Positions 45,001 through 55,251 of a stretch of DNA of 64,000 bases are shown here, in pieces; within the stretch, counting starts at the first letter, position 1; each line of letters opens with the position of its first letter. The notes under the pieces were generated by a model, which did not search any database, was not told the origin of the DNA, and saw only the letters and a list, made by a program, of their open reading frames with translations. Position numbers and translations under genes: made by a program. Source of the DNA: Ryuthela nishihirai (Eukaryota; Arthropoda; Arachnida; Araneae; Heptathelidae); the NCBI GenBank assembly GCA_038380435.1, contig JAWZYU010000017.1:26904483-26968482 (forward strand), given 5' to 3'.

Positions 45001-45722
45001 TGAAAATTGAATTGACTCAGAGCCCGAAGAGAGTATGTAAACTCATAGCATCCCCTGCTTTTCACGCTTTTCGTGTTTTTGACAACGACCTTGCATGTGT
45101 GCAATCAAAGCTAACTAAATTGAAACTCAACAGGCCTATTTATGCTGGTTTCAGTATTCTAGATATTAGTAAACTATTGATGTATAGCTTTCATTATGAC
45201 TATATTAGTCCGAAATATGGAGAAAAAGCTAAATTATTGTTCACTGATACAGATTCACTGTGCTACGAGCTTCAAACCGAGGACGTGTATGCTGATATGA
45301 AAGACGATATAGATCATTTTGACACGTCCGACTATCACATTGATCATGTTTTGCATAGTACACATAATAAAAAGGTACTAGGTAAAATGAAAGATGAACT
45401 TTCGGGAGTACCTATCAAACAATTTGCAGGGCTTCGTTCTAAAATGTATTCCCTTCAGAGTTTACATGAGGAGAAGAAGACTGGGAAAGGAGTCCCCAAA
45501 TACATCGTAAAAAGAACCCTTCGTCACAAGGATTACAGAGACTGTTTAATAAACAAATCACCTTGTCGAGTAGATTTGACAAGGATTCAAAGTAGCAACC
45601 ACCGTCTTCATACAGTGAAAGGTGTGAAACTTGGTCTGTCACCATTTGACGATAAAAGATATATTTTAGAAAATGGTTATGACACCCTTTCGTACGGTCA
45701 CTACAAAACAATGAAAAAATAA
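42003..45722 (+). CDS. pPolB: Polinton protein-primed family B DNA polymerase with N-terminal zinc fingers, 1239 aa (right arm)
   Basis: Synthesises element DNA, by family knowledge with a protein primer. Domains in order: three C2H2 fingers (C4/C7/H20/H24; C32/C35/H48/H52; C60/C63/H76/H81), a basic KRKR patch at 84-87 likely to act as a nuclear signal, a Cys-rich element C379-C382-H395-C399, exonuclease motif I DFE 435-437, an endonuclease-VII-like zinc insert (C530, C533, DHDH 544-547, H557, C560), Exo II with D581 in LKGYDS, Exo III near D723-D729, polymerase motif A YYDANNLYG with D819, motif B KLMNNAVFG 982-990, motif C DTDS 1082-1085 and KMY 1147-1149. Every catalytic motif is intact. 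The long non-exonuclease N-terminal region is usual for Polinton polymerases. Read rightward from the palindrome centre. Confidence 0.96.
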   Translation: MYPCDVCEKVFLHQTHLIRHKRNHDGNNLFKCSQCESTFSRRDDVRRHELTHTSRKTYKCEECAMEFGRKDSLLRHQRKPHNNKRKRSEDERIPQKKQKPDPEDPCQFTEEMKRTLSTHKLVATDEASVDLTFFLESSRESLLTHLKEELTSKGSIKWYLVVQVRFRRKVSPSTVEHCTPFFRSNCVTSLPTSSLNRELDSAYKKIKTSFEEFEGAHSGWALDAVLHAEMNIGKYIPLAGSSYIPTPRELLLKHTIVNVCNSDQKCFVWSVLASLYPATDHPQRLNNYIHLEEKLNTSDLIFPVTINQISKFEKMNNVSVNVFGYEKEVFPLYITPFRFKAHANLLLLSDDEKQHYCSVKNMSRLLSPLTKHNGVRFYCDYCLHRFANESLLKDHIPYCQEHGPQRVEFPTEEEKWLKFTNFKFQQPVPYVIYADFESFLVKVDTCMPNPEKSHTTITANHEPCGFAYLVVGPDGCSYKPPVVYRGPKAVEEFLERLLKEEENIKNLLSMIKPMQLSNYEEETFRNATDCHICKRVLGADRVRDHDHITGKFRGAAHNSCNLNFKLTNRIPVIFHNLKGYDSHLIMQGIGRIKNKKINCIPNNMETYIAFSLGTLHFIDSYQFLSTSLEKLVNNLSTDEFHILKDHVEPERLHLVLRKGVYPYDYIDNSEKFEETVLPPREAFYNQLTEEALGEEDYTHAIRVWNAFNIKNLGQYHDLYLKTDVLLLADVFESFRKLCIRYYEIDPCHVYTAPGLAWQACLKMTNVNLELITDPTMYLFLEKGIRGGISVICNRLSTANNKYLDTYDPQLPSKYIMYYDANNLYGWAMSQCLPQSDFRWLNKEEIEYLNITTIADDANKGYILEVDLDYPVSLHDKHNDYPLAPEKLQITSSMLSPYCQEVAQSLGINTNQSVVKLAPNLNSKEKYVLHYRNLKQYLAFGMQLKNIHRVLEFNQSCWLKPYIEFNTDQRKKARNDFEKDFFKLMNNAVFGKTMENLRNRVKIELTQSPKRVCKLIASPAFHAFRVFDNDLACVQSKLTKLKLNRPIYAGFSILDISKLLMYSFHYDYISPKYGEKAKLLFTDTDSLCYELQTEDVYADMKDDIDHFDTSDYHIDHVLHSTHNKKVLGKMKDELSGVPIKQFAGLRSKMYSLQSLHEEKKTGKGVPKYIVKRTLRHKDYRDCLINKSPCRVDLTRIQSSNHRLHTVKGVKLGLSPFDDKRYILENGYDTLSYGHYKTMKK

Positions 45723-46039
45723 CATAACAGAAAAAAAAGAATATTTCACTGTGATTTTTAATATGTTTGAGCTATTTATGTATAAAAAAAATATGATAAT
45801 TTTATCCAAATGTGTGCACATAACCCGCTATATATGTAAAAATATTACATGTTATTATTATATGTAGATAGCTGTATGTAAACAACCATTTCCTCTGTTA
45901 ACCTGCATTTTTTTTGTAAGCAGGCTGTAAAGTATAATCAATGTGAAAAAGCATCATTGTGAAATGTATAAAATTGTAAACCAATGGAAATCATTACATG
46001 TGCACGCATTGTCATTGTTTCACCTAATACTTTGAAATC

Positions 46040-46045
46040 AATAAA
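46040..46045 (+). terminator. Poly(A) signal of the right polymerase gene
   Basis: AATAAA in CAATAAAAATT, 318 bp past the stop codon, mirrored in the left arm. Confidence 0.55.
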
Positions 46046-46740
46046 AATTTTTAAATGAAATATATGTGTCGCCTGAATTTCTGAGTCTTATCCTTGGCAA
46101 GTGGAGCGATAAACAAGCGTTAGCCGCTTCTCACGTGGCTTTTGCCCGTGGCACTCATGCTGTTGAGTCATCACAGCGCCAGAATTGAGTTATAACACGT
46201 CGTGGAACCAGTTCACTCAGTCACTGGGAGAAAGCCCTTCTGGGAATCCATTTCTGGGATTACACTTATAATAAAAGGTTAGTAATTCTCTAAATTTTCA
46301 TGGTTTATCAAACATTACTTATAATTTCACAATGTAGTGACGTTCTCGAGTATTAAGAAGTGAAAATATAAGATTTCCTTTCAAAGTTATCGTAACTCGC
46401 TTGCTTGCTTGTTACCGGAACGAGCCTCCTAGAAATCAACGTCTTTTTTTTTAAAGCAATCACCTCTCAAAAGCACCGGGACTTCAATAAATGCGCTGAG
46501 TACTGTGTTTATGAAAAATTTATCAGTACGAGATGCAATTCTAATTTTTTTACTTTGCAGAGACGAGAACTTTACGTAGATTTTTACAGAGAAATAATTG
46601 AAATTATTGCATCAGCCATTTAGCGATAAAGTATTTTAGAGCAGATTTTTACTGAATATTAATACTTTAGAATAAAGGATAATTTCCGGTATATAATACA
46701 GAGGTGTACAGACGAATTTTATTTCCCATGAATAAAAAAA

Positions 46741-46942
46741 AAATAGGATTTTCATACTGTTATTCGAATTACTCAGTTAATTCACCACTTATTACAACTG
46801 TTTAGTAAAAAAAAATAGGATTTTCATACTGTTATTCAAATTACTCAATTCGCCACTTATTACAGCTGTTTAGTAAAAAAAAATAGGATTTTCATACTGT
46901 TATTCAAATTACTCAATTCGCCACTTATTACAGCTGTTTAGT
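46741..46942. repeat. 68-bp tandem repeat, three copies (right arm)
   Basis: Reverse-complement mirror of 35504-35705, including the diverged unit nearest the outer end of the arm. Confidence 0.93.
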
Positions 46943-47534
46943 AAAAAAAATAAAAAAAAAATGCATTTAATCCCCAGATTTTTAACGACTGAGATAAAAA
47001 AAAATAATGTGACTACCTACATTAAATACAATGTAAAATAGCGAAAATTCACCACTAATTTTAGCTGCTTAATATCAAGAAATACAGACGATTTCCTGTT
47101 GTTTTTTTTTTAGCATTGCACATAAGAAAAAAAAAGGACTAGCGAACGTATCAACATGTACCTCTGATACTTAAATATGACATGCTCTGTGTTTCAATAT
47201 TACACATTTTTTCAGTAGTTTACGCATTAATTACTAATTTTTTTTTCATTCAACAGTTAAGAATCCCAATTGGAAGTAATGTAAGCAATATTTCCTGTTT
47301 AAATGCATCTCCACAAATCGGCTTTCAAACATTTTCTTATAATTTAAGGGCAAAATAAAGAATTTTAATTGAATTTCTTTTAACACTATATACTTAATAT
47401 ATTGTCATCAACGTATTCTATATACAAAACGAATTAATACAGCCTAGTTACTGGAAATTAACATAATATTGAAGTGCTTTCTACCTAAAGAATAAAAAAA
47501 AACAGTGAGAATTCTGACCAATGTGCTTGATAAT

Positions 47535-47571
47535 GACCCGCCACCTGCTTGAAACACATGGGTGGCGGGTC
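47535..47571. repeat. Right terminal hairpin
   Basis: Stem GACCCGCCACC, loop TGCTTGAAACACATG, stem GGTGGCGGGTC. Mirror of the left terminal hairpin, with the loop in the opposite orientation to the central one on the plus strand. Confidence 0.9.
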
Positions 47572-47626
47572 CCATAGGATTAACATTGACCCGCCACTGG
47601 CTCAGAACTCTCCTTTTCCCCCTACT

Positions 47627-47632
47627 CCCTGC
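47627..47632. repeat. Polinton target-site duplication, right (CCCTGC)
   Basis: Second copy of the 6-bp TSD. The SINE A body resumes immediately (CCCTGCCCACGG). Confidence 0.9.
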
Positions 47633-47899
47633 CCACGGTAAGTAGGGGACACCAATGGGCTTGGAAAGGCCGTCGTCCGTCGGATGGGACGTTAAGTCGT
47701 GGCCCCGTGTGCGGGAGAGCCCCTGTGCACATTAAAGAACACACTGGATGCCCTTGACGGGAGGCTACCATCTGTCTCCAAACAGCTGTTCCAGTGGGTC
47801 CCCTCCCACAACCTTCTCTGAGCCTTCGGGATCCATGTGACCTGGCATTTATATCCCATGGTGTGCAAAAAAGTGCCGCTCAGAGGTAAAACAACCCAA
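47633..47899 (+). mobile_element. SINE A, right half (host of the Polinton insertion)
   Basis: The body continues from CCACGGTAAGTAGGGGAC to tail GAGGTAAAACAACCCAA. It is followed by TCCTGGCGACAG (47900-47911), the partner of TCCTAGCGACAG before the left half, proving that both halves are one SINE insertion. Confidence 0.93.
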
Positions 47900-47911
47900 T
47901 CCTGGCGACAG

Positions 47912-48756
47912 TCTTCTGTCAAAACAATAAACGTATTGCCTAAAATAGTATCTGTTTTTCATAAGTATAAAATATAGGTGAAAATGATTTAAGCATATTA
48001 TATTAGGCTGCTGTTTTCTGCTATGGATATTCCCTCTCCCCCCCCCAAAAAAAAAAAAACAATAAATAAATGAATAATAAAATGCATTTCCTTCCAAAAT
48101 AGTGATCATTGTTTGGCATGCTTTAGCTGCAGAGTAACTAAACGTAATTTAGGTTCCCGAAAACATAATTTTTCCCCAGATATTTTTTTTCTGCTGAGGT
48201 ATTTAATACGTTCCCTCTCTACTGCATACTCTGCTGATAAACCCCCGAAAGTCCATCTTGGGAAGCAGTTGCTTGAAGGTTTTTTTTTTTTTCCAAATAC
48301 ACTATTTTTTAGGCTATAATTTCAGACGTGATCGGTTTTAGTCAGCAGTACTTACGTTTGCAAAAAACGCAGCACCAAGATCATTTCACGCAAATGAGGT
48401 GTGGATGATGACCCCATTTTTAAATATTAAGTATAAATTGCAGGATTAAAAATGTCATATTTTCTAGTCTGTTCTCCAAGTTTCTTATTGTATAATTATA
48501 TAAATCAATGGCTTCATTTATAACCTTTTGTAAAATCGGTTAAAGTTAATAATGAATGAAAATGATCTCACGTTTCATGGTAAAGTAAGGAAACATAAAG
48601 GTCTCGATAATGTAAAGGATAAAATTACGGTTGTAAAGAAAATGCTGCTTTTGTCAAGGCACTTCCTTTCTGTTACTTGAAACGAGTGTAAACCAAGTTT
48701 AAATCGCCTGTGAGATATTATTTTACATCTAGTTCTATTTGATTAACATTATCAGG
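47912..48756. other. AT-rich intergenic DNA
   Basis: Homopolymer runs only. Nothing recognised. Confidence 0.4.
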
Positions 48757-49048
48757 CTAGGTTGTTTTATATCTGAGCGGCACTTTTTTGCACACCATGG
48801 GCTAAATGACCAGGGCACATGAACCACGAAGACTCAAAGAAGGTTGGGGAGGGGACTCACTGGAGCAGCTGCTGGGAGACAGATGTTAGACTCCAATCAA
48901 GGCCATCCAGCGTGTTCTTTAACGTGCACAGGGTATGGATCTCCCGCACACGGAGCCACGGCTTAACGCCCCATCCGACGGACGGCGGCCTTTCCAAGCC
49001 CATTGGTGTCCCCTATTGACTGTGGGAAGGGCGGAAAATTTTGCGGAA
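48757..49048 (-). mobile_element. SINE A, 5'-truncated
   Basis: Tail and body intact to the TTTTGCGGA segment. The tRNA-like head is missing. Confidence 0.85.
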
Positions 49049-49379
49049 CATCATCAGGACTTCTCGACTGTTAACAATATACAGAAAAACACCAGTGATA
49101 CGAACTGTTGTAACCAGGTGATTCCGTATTCGAATAGGAGAGGATCGATGGCGAAATATTTACCGACTTGCCTAATACATTTATGATAAAAAAAAACCAA
49201 GATCTACCTTTAATTGGAGCAAGTTTTAGTACTATTGCTCTTATAGGAACATTTCTTTTTACGGATAGAGGATTAAGTCTGTACTAGGACAGACTCTCGT
49301 TTCCACTTCAACCATTATTCGCATATATACATCTATGTTGTTGAGATATTCTCATATTATATTATATTCATTAAATCAT

Positions 49380-49636
49380 GGTCCGTGTGCAAGAGACTAA
49401 TATCCTGTACACATTGAAGAATGCACTGGATGGACTTAATGGGAGGATTCCACTTGTTTCCTAAAAGCCGTCCAATTTCCTCTTAGAGCACTGAGCTCTT
49501 CACCGTTAACCCCTGTTCTGCTCTCGGTGACAAAGGGAGCACTGATGAGCATGGAAAAGCCGCTGTCCATCGAATGAGACATTAAATTGTGTCTCCATGC
49601 GCCAGAGAGATTAACACTGTGCGCGTTAAAACAGAG
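49380..49636 (+). mobile_element. SINE A, two decayed fragments
   Basis: CCGTGTGCAAGAGAC to GAGCTC represents a 3' body portion (about 49380-49500). GCTCTCGGTGACAAAGGG to GCGCGTTAAA represents an earlier body portion (about 49505-49636). The order shows two insertions. Confidence 0.6.
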
Positions 49637-50250
49637 CTTTTCAACGCTTTATCAACGCTTTCTCCAAGTCTTTGGAAAAGGCCGCAGCATATAAAATTTC
49701 AACTGCGAATTTCGCACTGGAGCAGAATTTAAAAAAAAATTTTATTTGATGGCGAAGGGTCCTCGATGTCGACGAATTTCGACAATTGGAAGAACACGAA
49801 TTGCTACTACTCGAAATGAAATAAAAACTGTCCCCCCCAAAAAAAAAATATGCACCAACCGCCAAAATTTGAATGAAATTGAGAAATGAATACCAAGCAC
49901 TGAGCGAAAAATTTATATTTTTATTAACCCATTTACATAAACCTAGATATGCTTAGCAAGTTCCTCTGTTCTTAAAAAATTGAAGACGACTGAAAAAAAT
50001 CGTTTGAAATCCCTTCCGATATGCATATAGACTGAGTGGCGAATCAAGATGACGCCGAGTCCTAGTACGATTTTTCCTTTTTTTGTCAACTGACTACCAA
50101 AAAGCCACGAGCAATGAAGCAGTAAAGAAACGCTCCAAAACAAAAGAACACATGTTGAGCACCAGATCCTGGTTCAGCTGAATCATTGGAACCATGGGAG
50201 TAGCTACTCCACTGCATATAGTTTTATCAATATTATTCACTCCAAATTGG
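49637..50250. other. AT-rich intergenic DNA
   Basis: Nothing recognised. The left TSD of the next SINE lies just beyond its right edge. Confidence 0.4.
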
Positions 50251-50263
50251 GAAGAATTAAAAG

Positions 50264-50654
50264 GGTTGGGTTGGGGTTGTTTTACCTCTGAGTGGCACTT
50301 TTTTGCACACCATGGGCTAAATGGCCAGGTCACATGGACCCCGAAGGCTCAGAGAAGGTTGGGGGAGGGGACCCACTGGAACAGCTGTTAGGAAACAGAT
50401 GGTAGCCTCCCGTCAAGGCCATCCAGCGTGTTCTTTAACGTGCACAGGGTATGGCTCTCCCGCACACGGGGCCACGGCTTAACGTCCCATCTGACGGACG
50501 GCGGCCTTTCCAAGCCCATCGGTGTCCCCTACTGACCGTGGGCAGGGCGGGGAATTTTGCGGAGATAAATCTCAACGCTGACCCAGCTGGGACTCGAACC
50601 TGTGAACTACAGATTACGAGCCTGACGCGCTACCGACTGAGCCACCCCCGCCCC
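50264..50654 (-). mobile_element. SINE A, full length, near consensus, with TSD
   Basis: Complete minus-strand copy. Flanked by an exact 13-bp duplication GAAGAATTAAAAG (50251-50263 and 50655-50667), implying a recent insertion. Confidence 0.95.
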
Positions 50655-50667
50655 GAAGAATTAAAAG

Positions 50668-52140
50668 AAACAATCTCATAGTTTAACATTAATTATCACA
50701 AAAATTAAATGCTTTTTAATTTAAAATCACGTCTGCTGCAAATATTAACTAACTTTGTTATCATTTTGTTCCTTAAGGATCTATTACAATTAGATTTTAT
50801 GAAAGTTGACAAAAACCAAAATTTTAACACGAATGTTGAAAATTAACTCCTTTTTACTTCATGGACAAGTTGAATAAATATTGTGAGTATCGGATCTGAA
50901 ATTAAATCAAATGATATTAAGTAACAAATACACTGAATTAAATAAAACATGTATGAATATTAAAATTTTATTTCCATATTCAATGCATCTACGTTGTCAT
51001 TCTGAATTTTCCAGAGACTAAGGGCATCAGAAAATTTTATTTTTCTTTAATAAGGTTGCGATGGAGCAGTCAGAAAAAAAAAAACTTGAAAACCCTGCGT
51101 TAAACTACAGGTTAGATAGCTGTAACAGAAGGCTTTCATCTCTCTTGCTTGTTCACTTAGAGGTACAAGAACTCAACCTTCTTTATTGCCGACTTTCATA
51201 CCATTTATCCAATAACTCCTTCTAACATCTACAGCGTTTGTTCACAGGACTGAATGAAAACTTTTACTTCCGTTACTCCTCTGAACAATAGCGAACACTT
51301 CATTAGACAGCAATTTTTTTTTTCGATGATTGCACTTTGAAGCAGCGAAGAGATAAACGTCAAGAAGACAATATTACAAACCAACAATTTTTTCCCTGTA
51401 TATCTTAAGCTCCGAAATCATTTCCTCTCCATATATATTTGCTTTTCCTTTATACACATTGTAGGCGTACTGCATTGACGGCAAGATCTTTTTTCTCCTT
51501 GACCTGACGCATTGCGTCGTATTTCCAAGGTACTGACCTTCCTGCTCGACTCGTTCTTCCTCCTCTCGAGTTGTTTTATTCTTATTCTTCACATTGTTTA
51601 CTTCCCTTTGTCACTTTCCTCGAACTAAGCACTTTCTATTCGCTGTGAAAAACGCACGGGCTCTTGAATGGGAGTGACATTAACGTCACTCCAAAGTTTT
51701 CCAATTATCCCCGCCTTCTTTCTCAGAACTCGATGTCCGTAGAGTTCACGATAATAGAAATATTTAAAAAAATGCGATAAGAGTTTTTTTTTACGAATTT
51801 CGAGAATAAAAGCAACGCACTCAAAAGAGTTTCCGCTATTTCCAATTAACAACTTTGAATTGCAATACTTCACGTTAGTAATGTCGTTCTTACACGAGTA
51901 ATTAAAAGTGTGAGCACTGACTATCAACCACTGAAAAATAACTGCGATTTCATTATGCCATTGTTTGTACTTCTGTATATACATAGAATGTCACGTAAGT
52001 CCTCAACCAAAGGGCATTTTCTTTATCTCTCGTTCTGCTCAGTATACTGTATAACGCTAGCTATCTTGACAGTTATTTTAAAGCATCATTCACCATAAAA
52101 CACAGAAGCTAATGCGTGAAAGATAAAAGATATTGATCTC
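50668..52140. other. Intergenic, no gene supported
   Basis: Frames at 51374-51592 and 51625-51984 lack recognisable domains. Nothing else seen. Confidence 0.35.
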
Positions 52141-53605
52141 CTATCAGGTAGGGATGTAGAAAGGAATATTTTGTCATTTTCTACACAAAATCTATTACTT
52201 TTCGCTGCACTTTCTTTTGCCTATCAGGTAGGGAGGTCAAAAGGAGTATTTTGTCCTTTTCTAAACAAAATCGATTACTTTTCGCTTTACTTTCTTTTGC
52301 CTATCAGGTAAGAAGGTCAAAAGGAGTATTTTGTCCTTTCCTAAACAAAATCGATTACTTTTCGCTTTACTTTCTTTTGCCTATCAGGTAAGAAGGTCAA
52401 AAGGAGTATTTTGTCCTTTTCTAAACAAAATCGATTACTTTTCGCTTTACTTTCTTTTGCCTATCAGGTAAGAAGGTCAAAAGGAGTATTTTGTCCTTTC
52501 CTAAACAAAATCGATTACTTTTCGCTTCACTTTCTTTGGCCTATCAGGTAGGGAGGTCAAAAGGAGTATTTTGCCCTTTTCTACACAAAATCGATTACTT
52601 TTCGCTTCACTTTCTTTGGCCTATCAGGTTAGGAAGGTCAAAAAGGGGGGGGGGGGGGGGTATTTTGTCCTTTTCTAAACAAAATCGATTACTTTTCGCT
52701 TCACTTTTTTGGCCTATCAGGTAGGGAGGTCAAAAGGAGTATTTTGTCCTTTTCTAAACAAAATCAATTACTTTTCGCTTTACTTTCTTTGGCCTATCAG
52801 GTAGGAAGGTCAAAAGGAATATTTTGTCCTTTCCTAAACAAAATCGATTACTTTTCGCTTCACTTTCTTTGGCCTATCAGGTAGGGGGGTCAAAAGGAGT
52901 ATTTTGCCCTTTTCTACACAAAATCGATTACTTTTCGCTTCACTTTCTTTGGCCTATCAGGTTAGGAAGGTCAAAAAAAGGGGGGGGGGGTATTTTGTCC
53001 TTTTCTAAACAAAATCGATTACTTTTCGCTTCACTTCCTTTGGCCTATCAGGTAGGGAGGTCAAAAGGAGTATTTTGCCCTTTTCTACACAAAATCGATT
53101 ACTTTTCGCTTCACTTTTTTGGCCTATCAGGTAGGGAGGTCAAAAGGAGTATTTTGTCCTTTTCTAAACAAAATCAATTACTTTTCGCTTTACTTTCTTT
53201 GGCCTATCAGGTAGGAAGGTCAAAAGGAATATTTTGTCCTTTCCTAAACAAAATCGATTACTTTTCGCTTCACTTTCTTTGGCCTATCAGGTAGGGAGGT
53301 CAAAAGGAGTATTTTGCCCTTTTCTACACAAAATCGATTACTTTTCGCTTCACTTTCTTTGGCCTATCAGGTTAGGAAGGTCAAAAGGAGTATTTTGTCC
53401 TTTTCTAAACAAAATCTATTAATTTTCGCTTCACACTCTTTGGCCTATCAGGTAGGGAGGTCAAAAGGAGTATTTTGTCCTTTTCTAGACAAAATTGATT
53501 ACTTTTCGCTTCACTTTCTTTGCCTATCAGGTAGGGAGGTCAAAAGGAGTATTTTGTCCTTTTCTAGACAAAATCGATTACTTTTTGCACCACTTTCTTT
53601 GGCTA
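52141..53605. repeat. 80-bp minisatellite, 18 units, with higher-order pattern
   Basis: Units begin CTATCAGGTAGGGAGGTC at 52141, 52221, 52301, 52381, 52461, 52541, 52621, 52714, 52794, 52874, 52954, 53044, 53124, 53204, 53284, 53364, 53444 and 53524. Two units (52621, 52954) carry expanded G runs of about 16 and 10. Variant markers (GGTTAGGAAGG; AAATCAATTAC) recur at 333 and 410 bp, showing block duplication of four to five units. Long frames through it are repeat artefacts. Confidence 0.97.
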
Positions 53606-53869
53606 AAATCCAAAGGACGACCATGATAGAAAGACAGCACGAATCCAACTCATTTCTTGTCACAGACTGAACTGTTGATCAAAAGGATAGTTCTATTTCT
53701 TAGTAAGCTATACTAAAATGACAAGTTTATTACAAACAGAATTTAAGTTCAAAGCTGAAAAAAGTTTAAGAAATAACGTTCCGCAACCGTTAATGAAAAC
53801 TGGTGAAACGAGCGATTCTTCAATCTTTCCGAATGATATTACTTTGGATAAAGTCATCCAGTATATATA

Positions 53870-54420
53870 ATATAGTTTGTTAGAAGTCTTCCAGTTTAAA
53901 TGGTGTACTTTTGGAAAAGTTTACCACAATTAGGCTGGTATTGTTTAGTGAAAGCCTGCCAAGTTTATTCCTATAATTTAGAGAAATCCTGCCAATTAGT
54001 ATAGTTTATAGATAATCTGCTAATTTAAAATGTTTAGAGCAGGAATTCTCAACGTTTGGTACGCTGCGAAATTTTTTGGGTTATGTCGTGAGAGCTCAAA
54101 AGTCGCTAGATCTAGTAAAAAAAAGTCGCTAAGTTGGCAACACTGCTGTGCAAAAATGTTATTTTTTGTGTTTATCGATATATGTAATTTATGATTACAA
54201 ATGTCATGTGTATATATGTTTTATTCCCATTGTTATACCATAACTATAGTTTATCTATCTATACAAGGGTTAGGCCAGTTACATACACATTTCCAGGGGG
54301 TACCTGAAGCATAGAAGGTTGAGAACCACTGGTTTAGAGAATGTTTGCCAATTCGTACAGTTCAGATGAAGTTTGCCAAGTTAACTATTACACTTCTGAG
54401 AGTCTTTCAATTATCTTGAC
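53870..54420. repeat. Old degenerate tandem repeat, about 30-35 bp, split by an hAT element
   Basis: Units follow TTTAGAGAAAKYCTGCCAA then ATTAGTATAG-like sequence. At least five lie left of 54040 and three right of 54331. Confidence 0.6.
54040..54331. mobile_element. hAT-like MITE, 292 bp
   Basis: Ends CAGGAATTCTCAACGTTTGG and AAGGTTGAGAACCACTG are imperfect inverted repeats of hAT type. An exact 8-bp duplication GTTTAGAG flanks it (54032-54039, 54332-54339). Because GTTTAGAG is also part of the surrounding repeat unit, the TSD alone is not independent proof. Confidence 0.8.
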
Positions 54421-55251
54421 TGCTGTACCTGATACTCCGTTTTCATGCCATTGCAGAAACACATTACTCGCTAAATATTTATTAAAAGACGAACTCTGTA
54501 CTATGCAATTTAAACAAGTCAATTTATATAAGTTTTATGTAACTCTACTCAAGCCCATTACAAGATAACAACCAAGTTAAAAGCACTATTATTCAGAACT
54601 ATTTCAACTATTACGAAGAAGAATCATCAGATTTATTAAACTCCAAACATTGAAACAAGCGATTTAAGCTTATTAAAGCAATTCATTGTCCGAAATTATT
54701 CCACCGGCTAAATGTCCTTTACATTATTTAAACGTCGGAAGCCAGCCATGTGGGAGACTATTCTTGAAGCATCACAACATGTCATAATTTACTTAATGGA
54801 TGCAATGCCAGAATTAACCTTAAAGTGTTGCAGTTATACATAAACGAAAACTCACCGCAACTTAACGAGGGGCAAATGCGGCAGTCTGACCTTTAACTCA
54901 TATGTTTCCATTCTGAGCTTATATAGCCTTGCTTTCATTGTACAACAAGCAAAGAAAAAACATTCTTCAAACAACACTATTGTCCTGGTTATCGAATGGT
55001 CTATAATTTTCTCACCGACGATCTTTTGATTAAATTATCACTGCACACGCTAAGATCTGATCTGCCACAAAACAAGAGAAAAGCCAGTTCAATAAGTTAC
55101 TATGAAGTTTCAAATTTCGATAAAACTTTATGACAACAATAACACTAAAGTATGAAAATATTGAAACTTACGAGATTCTTTTGCAGCGTTGGTATTTACA
55201 TCAATGCAGTGTTCTCATTATTTCGAAAACTCGTTAACCGCTAACAAAGTT
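54421..55251. other. AT-rich intergenic DNA
   Basis: Nothing recognised. Confidence 0.4.

Larger units (their letters stand above)
34821..47626. mobile_element. Palindromic Polinton/Maverick element carrying only DNA polymerase genes
   Basis: A 12,806-bp element whose left and right halves are reverse complements around about 41222, so the terminal inverted repeats are effectively the whole element. The ends are AGTAGGGGGAAAAGG and its reverse complement, matching the AG...CT rule for Polinton ends, with a 6-bp TSD. Each arm has the terminal hairpin region, a 68-bp triple repeat, a poly(A) signal, one 1239-aa family B polymerase gene, a promoter and a repeat-rich centre. The arms differ by a few substitutions and 1-bp indels. 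No integrase, FtsK-like ATPase, protease or capsid ORF exists, so mobilisation would need proteins in trans. An assembly artefact is unlikely because the palindrome stops exactly at a TSD inside a SINE. Confidence 0.92.

Noticed and set aside
35823..46623. A 72-codon frame downstream of each polymerase gene (35823-36041 minus, 46405-46623 plus).
   Set aside because: It is identical in both arms only because the arms are identical. No domain, no clear promoter and no homology recognised. It could be a short accessory ORF but is not supportable.
34821..47626. Palindrome as a sequencing artefact (single molecule read forward then back).
   Set aside because: Such artefacts have palindromic flanks too. 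Here identity stops exactly at TSD-bounded ends inside a SINE whose two different halves continue on each side. It remains a point to confirm with raw reads.
52141..53605. CRISPR-like array.
   Set aside because: Units are contiguous and near identical with no unique spacers, and the genome is eukaryotic.
52491..53670. Repeat proteins rich in FSKQNRLLFASL.
   Set aside because: They are translations of the 80-bp minisatellite. 80 is not a multiple of three, so frames change from unit to unit and no start context or domain exists.
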